Assembly (NCBI GenBank): GCA_030620095.1
Contig: JAUTXW010000883.1
Location: 1 to 64,000, forward strand
Origin: Kuschelorhynchus macadamiae
Lineage: Eukaryota > Arthropoda > Insecta > Coleoptera > Curculionidae
DNA length: 64,000 nucleotides
Direction: 5' to 3'
The notes under the pieces were generated by a model that worked only from the letters and a program-made list of their open reading frames with translations, ran no database searches and was not told the origin of the DNA. Shown in pieces: positions 22,147 to 37,460 of the stretch. Made by a program: the position numbers and the translations under genes. Every line of letters starts with the position of its first letter. The stretch's first letter is position 1.

Positions 22147-22268
22147 CCGGCCCGTTCATAATTCAAACCAAGCCTGGAATAACGATCTTTTATCTTCGTC
22201 TTTTCCACGCCATCCGCGCCGACCACGGCTATCTCTCTCTGACAATGATTTCTTATTGAACGGGCCGG
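22147..22268. repeat. GC-rich inverted repeat
   Basis: CCGGCCCGTTCA (22147-22158) is repeated exactly in reverse complement as TGAACGGGCCGG (22257-22268), enclosing about 98 bases that are much richer in GC than the surroundings. A short plus-strand frame runs through it but has no known motif. Confidence 0.7.
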
Positions 22269-22439
22269 AGTTTGGGAAATCTTCGCTGATATATTATCGA
22301 TACCGATCAATATATTTTTACTCTTTCATTTGAATTCGTGATGCAGTCAAAATATATATATTTTGAACGGACCACTTATATGGAAAAACAGAAGGAAGTT
22401 TTTTGCCCGCATTCTTTCTATCCAGGTTCATTCAGTTGC

Positions 22440-22985
22440 CAGACTGTACAAATACTTTAAAAACTTGAATCATATCCAATTCTACGCCTACCTAGAATCC
22501 ATTCCATGGCAAAATATAGAAATGTAGATAAACAAATCAATTCTTTTAACAATGCGATACGGGATAGGATCAAAAATAGAAATAAAACATTAATACAATT
22601 AAAAAGTCTAAAACATAGGGTCACTGGAATTTCTATAAAAATATTAGGAACTTAACCACACTTGCTATTACGAAAGAGAAACAATTTTTCTTTGAAACAA
22701 AAATTCAGAATTTTTTAAAAATTTGGCCCGATTTAAAACAATTCTATTTTTGCAGCTGTAAAGATAGTGTGGACATTCAAGACAAATTGAAAAAACCCGA
22801 AGAACTAAATTTAACCTCTTCATTTAACCCCACCGAAAATAAACAATAAAAACTTCTCAGATGTTCTAGACAATTGTAAAACAAATATCTGCCGTAATGT
22901 CACTACCTTTTTGAAACTTAATGAAGTTTCTCAAATGGACATTTTTTATTTACTAGAGAGAATACGGTCTCGAGCTGCTATATTC
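22440..22985 (+). pseudogene. LINE linker fragment, copy C
   Basis: Homologous to 16660-17140: CAATTCTACGCCTACCTAGA, then segments corresponding to KTLKH..RNF and LNEVSQMDIFYLLERIRSRA. It covers the linker between endonuclease and RT and breaks off at about 22985. Frames are interrupted. Confidence 0.68.
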
Positions 22986-23210
22986 CACTAGAACTATTAA
23001 AAGGTATGTGGTTCCAGTTAGATGGGGCTTCTGCTCATTTTAAGATTGGAGTTGGAAATATTCTAGATACTTCGTGGTGCCTAAAGTTATCAGATGTGAC
23101 AAAACTTGTTTTTTTTTCTTATGGGGACACCTACAGCAGCGAAAATGCGGGAATGAATAAAACGAAGCATCTGATACAATTACTCCCTAAATGTTGGAAA
23201 ATGTAAATAG
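22985..23210 (+). pseudogene. Mariner-type transposase scrap
   Basis: The plus-strand frame has WFQLDGASAHFKIGV, which resembles the second catalytic Asp block of mariner transposases (FQQDGAPAHF in family members). The sequence after it is not clearly alignable. It joins the LINE fragment without a recognisable boundary. Confidence 0.4.
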
Positions 23211-23567
23211 ATCTTTAACCGACAGGTTCAGTATTTGTTTACAGCACAATGGTTTGTGAATATTTGAATATCTAATGACTTAATTTGGTTTACGATAATT
23301 TTATTTTAATTTATTTATGTTAAGTTTATTAGCTTTTGTTTTGAACAAATGTTTTAATGCAACTAAATATGATATATATTTGTTATACAAAAAGAAGTAA
23401 TATTTTTTGCTAAAGAGTAGCAATTGTAGTGTTTTTGTTAAGAAAATTCTTAATATCTCAAAATTATAATGAGATAAAGAGATTTCAACGGCAGAATCAT
23501 ATACCGGGTATTGTTTTTAAGAAATTCAGTTGAAATAGATTTTAAAAGAAAGATGTTTGAACAATTA

Positions 23568-25302
23568 CACTGGCCGACAAGATTTTTCTAACACAGGCCA
23601 GCTCATTATTTTCACAATGGATACCTTCTCAATAATAAAAAAAATATTCGGAAAGCCCTAATACGTACCATTTTTTAATAGCCTAATTAGAACTTTTTAT
23701 ATTGGCAGGTAAACAATTTTATTGTGGGGAGGCTAAAATGTGTCCATTTTACAACGGAAAAATTATCTAGACTGGGTTGTTTACAACATTAGACATAAAA
23801 TAAACGTTAAACATCACTCTTTTGTCTAGTTTCGAATTGAGTGGTTCTCTGTGTATCGATAAGCAAGTGTATGTGAAGACGAGAATGTCGAGTCAAACGC
23901 GCCGAAGTTGCAAAATTTCTCCCGACAAATTTTGTTATATTTGTGGAGAATTTCTGGTGAAATAACAAGCCAGGTCATTTTCCGAAAATGTAAAAAAAGC
24001 CTACTTTAAATATTTTGGTGTGTTAATTGGAGATCAAGATAAGCGGTGGACTCCCCATGTGTGCTGTGTTAGTTGTAGTGTATCATTGGAGCAGTGGATG
24101 AAGGGAAAGAGAAAAAGTATGCCCCAGTAAGTAGAACCCACCAATCAAAAGGCAAAAGCACAATATAGAATATCCAAATTTGCAATCTGCCATACGACTT
24201 GTTCCTCATAATGCAAATTTGCCAGTGCCGATTGCGCCTTTAAATTGGCAAGCTATTGATTTGGGAAATAATGGAGATAACGCATCATCAGGCAGCTCAG
24301 AAGAACAGTGCACCGATACTACTTTTACCAGCGAGCCACATTTGATTGTTCAAAGTGAATTAAATGATTTATTACGTGATTTGAGGTTATCCAAGCAACA
24401 GTCAGAACTTCTGGGTTCCCGTCTTAAGGAATTGAACCTATTGGCCAAAGAAACGAAAATTACGAATTTCAAAAAAAGAAGTGCTATGTTTTCTGAATTC
24501 TACAGTATGGAAAATTCGTTGTGCGCGTGTACTGGTATAGACAGTTTAATGCAGGAACTTTATATTGAACATTCTTCCCGTAAGTGGCGATTATTCATAG
24601 ACTCATTTAAATATAGCTTAAAAGCTGTGTTATTGCATAATACAAATTTAAAACCCTCTATACCAGTTGCCCATTCAGTTGCAATGACAGAAAATTATGA
24701 AAATATGCTTATGATTTTGGATAAAATAAACTACAATAGGTATAAATGGCAGATATCTGGGGATTTAAAGGTTATAGTGGTTTTAGTGGGACTTCAGGGG
24801 GGATTAACAAAATATTTCTGTTTTCTTTGTTTATGGGACAGTCGTGCAATAAATCAGCATTATGTAACATAAATTTGGCCAGAAAGAAGCGAATTTCAAC
24901 CGGGATCTCAAAATGTTAAATTTTTACCTCTTTTTGATCCCAAAAATGTCCTTTTGCCTCCTCTTCACATTAAACTTGGGCTGATGAAAAACTTTGTGAA
25001 GGTTTTGAATAAAGATGGTGATGGATGTAAATACCTAAGACAAGTCTTTCCCCAGTTAAGTGATGCCAAATTAAAAGAAGGCATTTTTATTGGGCCACAA
25101 GAAATTGCTGTACCATGTCAATTTTACGGAAAAGCTTACCAGACAGGAACTCAGAGCATGGAATTCATTTGTTATTGTAGTAAGAGGATTTTTAGGCAAC
25201 AATATGGAGGAAAATTATGAACAATTAGTTAATGAACTCTTAGATGCATATAAAGCGCTTGGTACCAGAATGTCATTAAAAATTCACTTCCTTCATTCCC
25301 CA
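23568..25302 (+). mobile_element. Unplaced DNA transposon with CACTGGC terminus, truncated copy
   Basis: Starts CACTGGCCGACAAGATTTTT, the same terminus as the complete copy at 51162-53468. It follows that copy closely until about 25302, where the match stops inside the last coding block. The right end is missing. The coding remains are described separately. Confidence 0.8.
23920..25302 (+). pseudogene. Transposase-like gene of the CACTGGC element, copy 1
   Basis: The N-terminal part carries a zinc-binding region, DKFCYICGEF then HVCCVSC (about 23930-24080). After a gap the frame 24180-24872 has a Gln/Leu-rich helical stretch, then NSLCACTGIDSLMQE, WRLFIDSFKYSLKAVLLHN and WQISGDLKVIVVLVGLQGG with CFLCLWDSR. 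Frame 24954-25220 continues LPPLHIKLGLMKNFVK. The paired Asp residues in FIDS and GDLK look like DDE-type catalytic residues. I recall the family as widespread in arthropods but cannot assign it to a superfamily. Stops and indels make it non-functional. Confidence 0.7.
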
Positions 25303-25465
25303 TAATTTGCAGAGATGAAACTTTGATCGTATGCGCGAAAATGTGTTCTCTGACCAGCAGTGTCTTTAGCATACAAATGTGTTCTTTGTATTTGAAACAA
25401 TCGCTTTTTTGCTAGCCACAAAACATCAAAATGTAAATAAGCTAGCACTAGACTAGACACTAGCA

Positions 25466-26020
25466 ATGTGTCAAGAACCATCCACAACATGACGCTCTGT
25501 GTGCTTCAGAACCAAGGAGCCATTCTGCGATCGCGGTGTTTGCCCCGACAAGGTTCATCAGGCAGTTTCCTTTCGGGCGTATCAGTATTAAAGCCTAATT
25601 ACCTAAACGCTGAAACAAAGAAAGTGGCATGTTGCTCGACTCACAAAGTCAATGCGGGAAACAGGCAACCAGTGGCACCATCCGCAGGTGTGGTGGTGCA
25701 CTAAATTTAGATGTGACCTTTATGGGAGCACAAGAAGACACGCACGTGTGTAAAATAGGAAAAAACAGAAATATCATTTTCTGTGCGGTTGTTGATCGTA
25801 AAAAGATATACGAAAGAACTCAAGATGAGGAATTGCTCTTTCACCAATATGTCAAGAAACGACCAAAACATGGCGCTTTGCTTGTTTCAGAACTAAAGAG
25901 CCATTCTACGACCGTGGTATCCGTGGCTCATCAGGCAGTTTCCTTGAGTGTATCATTCTTTCAATCGAATTACCCAAATAATAAAACAAAAAAAATGGCG
26001 TTCGACTTAGAAAGTCGATA
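25466..26020 (+). repeat. Direct repeat pair, possible satellite monomers
   Basis: The stretch 25468-25660 (AATGTGTCAAGAACCATC.., GAGCCATTCTGCGATCGCGG, CATCAGGCAGTTTCCTTTC) is repeated with divergence at 25846-26020 (AATATGTCAAGAAACGACC.., GAGCCATTCTACGACCGTGG, CATCAGGCAGTTTCCTTGA). The offset is about 380 bases. A frame through it has no known domain. Confidence 0.7.
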
Positions 26021-26022
26021 CG

Positions 26023-26024
<2 letters not shown>

Positions 26025-26086
<62 letters not shown>

Positions 26087-26150
26087 AAATATAAATTCCA
26101 TTTTATTTTGTGTTTGTGCCGCTTTACTACAAGTATAATCCTCCCTGTGA
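26025..26150. repeat. (TA)n microsatellite and conserved flank, copy 2
   Basis: About 59 bases of TA (26025-26083) followed by the flank that also follows the array at 17920-17977. The two flanks agree closely for about 65 bases. Confidence 0.85.
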
Positions 26151-26550
26151 CCAAATAGATTTCTATTTTGTGAAATTTAAAACGTGCTTTGAGAGTGAGC
26201 TTATTCCCTACCTAATTTAAGATTCAGGCTAAGCCATTCTCTGCTTACCCGACCGTTACTACTCGTCCAATCATATAATTTAGGAATCTACTTACCGTGA
26301 AATAACTTGTGTTGCTAAATATCCTCCGTTCGTCAGAATAAACACTCTCTAAGGAGGTTTAAAGTTGATAGAAACGGGGACATATATACGTTGTTAAAGA
26401 ACCGTACAGTTTTGTGGATTTTCTATGATTAATTTTGTAATAATATTGCTTTTATTGAACTGAACTAGTCGTTACTTGATGGAAATCTATTTTAACTCAA
26501 TAAACAAAAACGCTTGTTTAAAATTTCCACTTAATTTATTTTACAAAAAT
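26150..26550. other. No recognisable gene
   Basis: Nothing identifiable was seen in these 400 bases. Confidence 0.45.
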
Positions 26551-26606
26551 AAAAAACATTACAATTGTTTCGCCAATACTGTGACTTCATCAGATGTTTG
26601 ATCTTA
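26550..26606 (-). ncRNA. Hammerhead-ribozyme-like motif
   Basis: On the minus strand: AAACAT, CTGATGA, stem II GTCA..TGGC (one wobble), GAA, palindromic stem III ACAATTGT, A, then ATGTTT. The flanks AAACAT and ATGTTT pair over six bases as stem I. The cleavage position is A rather than C. One extra A precedes stem II, the same bulge position as in the other motifs in this window. Activity is inferred from the secondary structure only. Confidence 0.55.
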
Positions 26607-26873
26607 AATGACAATGCTACACAAACAATATTATTTAAGTACCTGAACCTATTTTTACAATTACGGTTATTAAACATACAGCTGGAGTGTTTTCGGATTT
26701 TAGTTATTGCTTAATAAATATTTAACAATGGGGAACTATTTATGTCCAATTCATCATTTAATAATATGTTGTTATCTTTATGTTTGTTTATTTTTATACT
26801 TTCTGGTAAATTAAGTTTTTTACTTTTTTAACATAGATAAGTTTTCCCAATAGACCGTGTCAAATTGGAATTA
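26606..26873. other. No recognisable gene
   Basis: AT-rich interval between two hammerhead-like motifs on the same strand. It may be PLE terminal sequence, but nothing codes here. Confidence 0.4.
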
Positions 26874-26918
26874 CTATCCGACGTTTCGCCTTCGATTGCA
26901 CGAGACATCTTCAGGGAT
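26874..26918 (-). ncRNA. Hammerhead-like motif at the 3' end of PLE family 2, left copy
   Basis: Reverse-complement counterpart of the motif at 29964-30009: GATCC, CTGAAGA, stem II, GGCGAAACGTC, GGATAG. One stem II pair has become G-T here (GTC instead of GCC). Confidence 0.6.
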
Positions 26919-27765
26919 CTTTACTCCACGAGATCTGAACACTGAATGAGCTCGAAGAGATTCAGGCGGGCTTTTATACCCGACTTGTGCTCGCCGAACC
27001 GTGACCCTGTGTTAAGATCGATTTCCACGTGTGATGTAGACCGTAACCCGTATCTCTATTAAAATTTTTTGTATGTTTAAATATTTCAATAGATTCTCTA
27101 ACTTTTCGTTTATAAAAACCTGGAACCGATGGTAGAACCTTGGTTTCCTTTACATTTATGAAATGGCCAGTGTTATGCTGGTGTTCAGCTACAGCAGATT
27201 GAACAATTTGTTTTTTTTTTAATACATCATTCATGTTCCTTAAGTCTAGTTAATATTGAGCGTCCTGTTTCTCCCACATACACTTCTGCACTGGAGCAAG
27301 GAATTTTATATACTCCTTCTATTTGGAAAGATACAAGATCTTTCGGGGATCGCAAGCATTGTCCAATCTTGTGATGTGTATTGAAGTGTCGATGTTTCCG
27401 ATGTTAAAGAATCTTGATCAGAAATCGAGTGCAATAGCGTCTGAATACGATGTTTTCGATGTGAGTTAATAACTAGTGAGTTAATTTTTTTTGTGCTAGA
27501 TGGTGATGATGCGGTTAAGAATTTGTATTCGGCAGAATGTAATGTACCATTTTTCTTCCGTTGATCACATACATCTTTGTATGATTCAATTTCCGTCGTA
27601 AATTTGATATTATAATGTTGCTAATTAAGGTGGTCCAGAAATATGAGGAGATTATCCTGTCCATGAGGCCAAACAACAAAAGTATCATCTACATATCTAT
27701 ATATAGATTTTTTAATTGACCAAAGCCGTGAAAGCTTATGTTCTATGTTACCTAACCTCTATGGG
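26874..27765 (-). pseudogene. Penelope-like element family 2, 5'-truncated copy
   Basis: From the right the frame begins EHKLSRLWSIKKSIYRYVDD and TFVVWPHGQDNLL (RT catalytic block near 27690). Next come the SPSSTKKINSLVINS region near 27490-27450, the endonuclease lead-in, and the C-terminal block KKQIVQSAVAEHQHNTGHF and FYKRKVRESIEIFKHTKNFN (27234-27030). The N-terminal domain and first half of RT are absent. It lies head to head with the longer copy, whose 5' side starts at about 27766. Small indels break the frame. Confidence 0.82.
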
Positions 27766-30035
27766 GAGGAAACCAAGAAGGATGCCCAAACTTTTGGCGA
27801 TCTCCGGAACAGCAAGAAGAAGTTACTCTGCCAGTTGGCCTCTCTCCTTAGATGCTGAGATGAAGATGTAGTACCGAAATGGCTACAGGTGAGATATCAC
27901 ATGACTTCTAGAACTGCTAAGAATATTTATAAGCGTGCTAGCAATGCATTAGTTAGAGAAAGGATTAAGGCAACACGTCGTGATTTAGATACAAATGCCC
28001 GGACACTATTAGAAATTCATCTGAAATTAGCTTCTAGACTAGAAAGAACTACATTTACTTTAACTTTGGACAACATTACCAACGCACAGGCAGAAAAAAT
28101 TAAGTTACACTTAAGCAACAAAAGAAGTTTGAAGCCCTCTTGAACACAAAAATCCTGTGAAACTTCCGCAGACACACAGCAATCAGAAGATTACCAGTGG
28201 AACAAGCCGATGAAGTCAGATGTGAGCCAGCGAAGATAATTAAAAACTCAAAACCACCGAAGTCGAACCTCTCCGCAGCCGAAAAAACAGCAATGAAGAC
28301 CTTAAACGAAGACGCAAACATTCTGGTACTTCCAGCAGATAAAGGAAACGCCACAGTCGTCATGGACAGAGTAGAATATGTGGAAAAGGTTACTCAACTT
28401 TTGGACAACAACACCTATAAGGTTATGCAGGCAGACCGCACAAGTAGAAAAGAAAGACGCATAACCAATTTGATCAACACATCCAGTCTACCACTAGCGG
28501 AGAAAAAATCACTAAAACCAAGCAGCTCTAGACTCTCAGGTTCTACGGTCTTCCGAAGATACACAAGAGCAACGTACCACTTAGACCGATCGTCAGTGCA
28601 ATAGACTCACCCACATACAAACTAGGTAAATATCTTTCAAACTTTCTTAATCCATTTACTGGAAAAACAGATTCTTTTATTAAAAACTCTGCACATTTCG
28701 TGGAAAAACTCAAGACAATCCAGTTGGATCCCGAAGATATTTTGGTCAGTTTCGATGTAGAATCACTTTACACAAATGTTTCTGTCAACGACTCAATTTC
28801 CATTATATCAGACATACTGGATAACAATAATCTTGATAAGAACTTAATAGACCTAGTTGAAGCTTGTCTTACATCTAGTTATTTTATTTTTCAAGGAACT
28901 TTTTATGAACAAATTTCAGGGGCAGCTACACTCCTCTATCACCTGTGGTAGCGAATATCTTTATGGAAGCCTTTGAGGATTTTGCTCTAACATCCGCTCC
29001 ACTAAAACCGAAGCACTGGTTTAGATATGTAGATGATACTTTTGTCGTTTGAGCTCATGGACAGGATAATCTCCTCATATTTCTGGACCACCTTAATCAG
29101 CAACATCATCATATTAAAATCACGATGGAAATTGAATCTAATGGAACAATTCCCTTTCTAGATGTATGTGTTCAAAGGAAGGAAATTTGTACATTAGGAC
29201 ATTCTGTGTATAGAAAACCGACGCATACAAATAGATACTTAAACAAAAAATTCTCATCACCATCCAGCACAAAAGAAATCGGTTAATAACTCACTAGTAT
29301 TCAGAGCTATTTCGATTTCTGATCAAGATTCTCTAACATCGGAAACATCGAAACTGACCGAAGCTCTTAGAGGGAATGGCTATTGCGCTGAAGATATTAC
29401 GCGTTCAATTAAAAGACATAGTAAACCAACTCCGCCAAAGGAGAATGATAAAGAGCTACCATTAGGTAGTGTTGTTCTTCCCTACATACATGGCACTACA
29501 GACAAAATAGGACGATTACTTCGGCGGTCCAACATACGTACAATCTTCAATACACATAAGAAGATTGGACAATGCTTGCGATCCCCGAAATATCTTGTAC
29601 CTTTCCAAATAGAAGAAGTATATAAAACTCCTTGCTCCTGTGGAGAAGTGTATGTGGGAGAGATAGGACGCTCAATATCAACTAGACTTAAGGAACATGA
29701 ACGATGTATTAAAAAGAAACAAATTGTTCAATCTGCTGTAGCTGAACACCAGCATAACACTGGTCATTTTATAAATGTAAAGGAAACCGAGGTTCTAGCA
29801 TCGGTTCCAGGTTTTTATAAACGAAAAGTTAGAGAATCTATTGAAATATTCAAACATACAAGAAATTTCAATAGAGGGTCATGGTTCGGCGAGCACAAGT
29901 CGGGTATAAAAGCCCGGCTAAATCTCTTCGAGCTCATTCAGTGTTCAGATCTCGTGGAGTAAAGATCCCTGAAGATGCCTCGTGCAATCGAAGGCGAAAC
30001 GTCGGATAGTAATTCCAATTTGACACGGTCTAATC
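27766..30035 (+). pseudogene. Penelope-like element family 2, nearly full-length copy
   Basis: Domain order on the plus strand: N-terminal region with NIYKRASNALVRERIKATRR (27910-27970); NILVLPADKGNATVVMD (28319-28370), characteristic of PLEs; RT lead-in FYGLPKIHKSNVPLRPIVSA (about 28540-28600); DILVSFDVESLYTNV (28735-28780); YVDDTFVV (29025-29050); FLDVCVQRK; and a GIY-YIG endonuclease with CSCGEVYVGEIGRS and RLKEHERC (29635-29705), ending IEIFKHTRNFNRGSW. Frameshifts near 28145, 28530 and 28930, a TGA after TFVV and stops near 29285-29500 inactivate it. The hammerhead-like motif lies just after the coding end. Confidence 0.88.
29964..30009 (+). ncRNA. Hammerhead-like motif at the 3' end of PLE family 2, right copy
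   Basis: ATCC (29965-29968), CTGAAGA (29969-29975), a hairpin closed by GCC/GGC, GAA, short palindromic stem III ACGT, C at 30003, then GGAT (30004-30007). ATCC and GGAT pair perfectly as stem I. The very short palindromic stem III fits the dimeric hammerheads reported from Penelope-like elements. One extra T lies between the core and stem II. Confidence 0.65.
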
Positions 30036-30059
30036 CCAAGTACCATGATTTCTTAATTT

Positions 30060-30960
30060 TTACTTTTTTGTTCTACATGTAAAATTTCTTATTAAAAGTA
30101 TGGTTTTCCTGAAGTATATGTTTAGAATAATTGGAATTATCTTTATGATTTCTGTAAGTTGATTTATGTACATTAATTCTTTTTTTTAATGTTCTTCCTG
30201 TTTGTCCTATATAGAATTTTGAACAAGTTCCATAATTTCACTAAACCCCCGATTTGTTCTCTTTTTTGGTCTTTGTCTTGTTTTTAATACATCTACCAAG
30301 GGTGTTGTTAGTCTTAAAAGCAACCGACGCACCTTTATTTTTAGAAAGCTTAGTAAACTTTGAAGTTATTTTTCCTGTATAAGTGAAAGTCTGAAATTTA
30401 TTATTTTCTTTGAAATTATTAGAAGGATAAACTAGCTTTAATGATTTTTTATATTGTTTATCTTTTACTATTTTATTTATGAGATTTCCATTATAACTAT
30501 TATTAATTGCTATTTGTTTTATTATATTTAATTCTTTAGTAAAACTTTCATTGCTTAGATGTATGTTGATCAATCTATAGGCAAAACTATTATATGCTGA
30601 TATTTTATATGCGAAAGGATGTATTGTGTATTGTAATATCTGTATGAGACGGCTTTTGAAAAATTTAAAAATCGTGTTTATTGTTTTTGATAATAAAAAA
30701 AATTTAATTTTTTTTCAGTATCTGTAAAACATGCTAATATATCATCAACGTATCTATACCAGTATATGAAATTTTTACTAAGGGAATACTCATGTATTTT
30801 CCTTTCTAAATTGTCCATAAATATCTCTGTTAAAATAGGACTTAAAGGGTTTATCATTATTAAACCTTCCTTACTAATATACATAGTCTCATGAAAATTA
30901 CTTTGAATTTTTACATTTATTATATTTGACGCATTTTTCATGACTACAATGATGGTAAAC
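30060..30960 (-). pseudogene. Penelope-like element family 3, C-terminal two-thirds
   Basis: Minus-strand reading: LIMINPLSPILTEIFMDNLE and WYRYVDDILACF (RT catalytic block, 30855-30745), then a long linker, TGKITSKFTKLSKNKGASVA (about 30380-30320) and NTLGRCIKNKTKTKKENKSGV. In the next frame TCSKFYIGQTGRTLKKRINV follows (30235-30180), a clear GIY-YIG endonuclease, ending SNYSKHILQENHTF near 30110. The protein differs clearly from families 1 and 2. Its 5' side stops at about 30955 inside LINE sequence. At least one frameshift separates RT from the endonuclease. Confidence 0.82.
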
Positions 30961-31445
30961 TCGAGTGTCATCTGCGTACGCCCGAATTGTACATTGTTTT
31001 AAAGATTTTAAAATATCTGAAGTGTAAAGAATAAAAAGAAGTAGTCCAAGGATCGAACTCTGAAGCACACCTGACAAGAAATGAACCTCATCTGAAAATT
31101 CGTTATTAGAAAATATATTTTGATAACCATTAGAAACATATGACTTTATTAGATTAACTGACGGTTCTTGAAGACCATAATATTTCAATTTCAATTTTGA
31201 TAGCAAAAGTTCGTGATTAATAGTATCAAAAGCTTTTGAAAAATCAAGGAGGACTAGCGCGGTATTTAATTTCTTATCAACAGCAAGTCATAATATCATC
31301 GGTTAGACTAATCAATGCAACAGATATACTAAAGTCTTTTCTAAAGCCACATTGACTTTCCAGAATTATATTATTAACAATACAGTAATGAAACAATTGA
31401 TTATATAACATTTTTTTAAAAATTCTAGAAAGAAGTGGTAAAATG
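30955..31445 (-). pseudogene. Non-LTR retrotransposon RT fragment
   Basis: Begins ISILPLLSRIFKKMLYNQLF (31450-31390), then LESQCGFRKDFSISVALISL, a frameshift near 31280, then LKLKYYGLQEPSVNLIKSYV, HFLSGVLQSSILGLLLFILY and RAYADDTRVYHH (30975), the RT active site. These are motifs 1 to 5 of a jockey/CR1-type RT, with the YADD intact. The upstream half is cut exactly after where the family has YRP, and repeat R1 sequence follows. The downstream end is cut at about 30955 by PLE family 3. Confidence 0.82.
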
Positions 31446-31775
31446 CTGATTATCCTGAGTCTGTCCGTCTGTCTGTTTGTATGTCTGTCTCTCGGCCTCT
31501 CTGTTCTTGGCATGGCTAAAAAACTACGTATCCATTGACTTCAAATTTTGGTCAAATTGTGTGCTATAACTGTGGTATAGATATGAACTAGTAAAAATTA
31601 TGGTTCTAATTCAAGATGGTGGAACAAAATGGCGAGCAAATAGAATATTTGTAATCGTGAAAAAATCACCCTCAGCTTTTACATATCTTCTCGTTTTAGC
31701 ATCCCTAGGTTCAAAAAATATGCTTTATCAATTCTGTCGGTTATGTAACAATTTTACTACCCAATGGATATGCAT
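31440..31775 (+). repeat. Dispersed repeat R1 with GTCT tract, copy 3
   Basis: GTCTGTCCGTCTGTCTGTTTG (31460-31480), GGCATGGCTAAAAAACTACG, TTGACTTCAAATTTTGGTC, AAGATGGTGGAACAAAATGGC and GTAATCGTGAAAAAATCACCC, in the same order as at 19.1-19.6 kb. It directly abuts the broken LINE RT. Confidence 0.72.
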
Positions 31776-31784
31776 AGACAAATT

Positions 31785-32555
31785 TACAGTTTTTTTTATA
31801 GTGGGAGTGACATACGTCAGAGGCGGCATGAGACTGAATTTTCTTTAAAAATATTGCTAAACTTGAGTTTACTTTCGTATAGTACTTTCTAAATGACTGC
31901 AATTCTGACCAACTATTAGTTACAATTAGACAAATAGATGGTCTTTTTCCAGCAGGGGTGACAAACGACAATGGTATCAGGATATCGATCTTAAAAAATG
32001 TTAAAATTTTGTTATTTCGAAACTAATTTAAGAAAGGAAACTTAATTTAGCAATTTTTTTGAAGAAAATTCAGTCTCGTGCCGCCGCTGGCGTATGTCAT
32101 TCCCACTACAAAAAACTGTATATTTGTCTATGTATGTCAATTAACTATAAGGAAGTTAACTGAATTTTAACATTTAAAAAAAAATTCGATGTCGTGATGC
32201 CACTATCGTATGACACCCCTGCTGGAAAAATACCATCTATTTGTCTAATTGTAGGCAACAGTTGGTCAAAATTGCAGTCATTTAGAAACTTTATTTTATT
32301 GAAGAAAATTTAGTTTCGGGCCGCCGCTGACGTATGTCACCCCCACTACAAAAAAACTGAATATTTACTAAGTAGTTAAAATTTCAGACGATTTCAAGCT
32401 ACTGTAAAAAAGTTAACTGAATTTTAACATTTTTTTAAAACAAAAATTCGATGTCGTGACGCCACTGTCGTATGTCACCCCTGCTAGGAAAAAACCATCT
32501 ATTTGTCTAATTGTAGGCAATAGTTGGTCAAAATTGCGTTATTTTAAATATATTG
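31785..32555. repeat. 240-bp tandem repeat with one inverted unit
   Basis: Two direct units begin at 32071 and 32311 (AGT(C/T)TCG(T/G)GCCGCCGCTG(G/A)CGTATGTCA), a period of 240. A third, diverged unit lies in reverse orientation at about 31785-32060. Each unit has two related halves: CGTATGTCACCCCCACTAC and CGTATG(A/T)CACCCCTGCT. No coding capacity was seen. Confidence 0.82.
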
Positions 32556-32559
32556 TTCC

Positions 32560-37113
<4,554 letters not shown>

Positions 37114-37130
37114 TATATATATGCATATAC

Positions 37131-37173
<43 letters not shown>

Positions 37174-37177
37174 ATAC

Positions 37178-37238
<61 letters not shown>

Positions 37239-37239
37239 A
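37114..37239. repeat. Imperfect (TA)n with (GA)n end
   Basis: TA repeats with a few CATATACA variants, ending in GAGAGAGA at 37231-37238. This is the right target flank of the mariner element. Confidence 0.92.
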
Positions 37240-37264
37240 AGACTTTTTTCTGCTTTAAACATGT

Positions 37265-37460
37265 ATTTAGCTTCAAGGTGAGAATTTAGATTAAAACAAA
37301 AAGGCATATTTAAAACTTTTTCAAACTTTGATATTGTTTAAAAATCTGATATTATAGTTCATTATTATTACCTTGATGTCCACTGTATAACTGTGTTTTT
37401 TTATTAGAGTATTGACACATACAGTGTCTCCACCACATGTCCAATATGGCGCTTGCTCCA
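37265..37460 (+). repeat. Repeat T leader, copy 1
   Basis: Nearly identical to 39363-39553 (TTAGATTAAAACAAAAA.GC, ACCTTGATGTCCACTGTATAA, GTGTCTCCACCACATGTCC). It leads into the 88-bp tandem array. Confidence 0.85.

Noticed and set aside
22112..22333. 73-codon Arg/Pro-rich frame as a host exon
   Set aside because: It crosses the GC-rich inverted repeat and has no recognisable domain or convincing splice context.
25629..26084. 151-codon frame as a possible gene
   Set aside because: It crosses both copies of a direct repeat and ends in a TA array; no recognisable domain.
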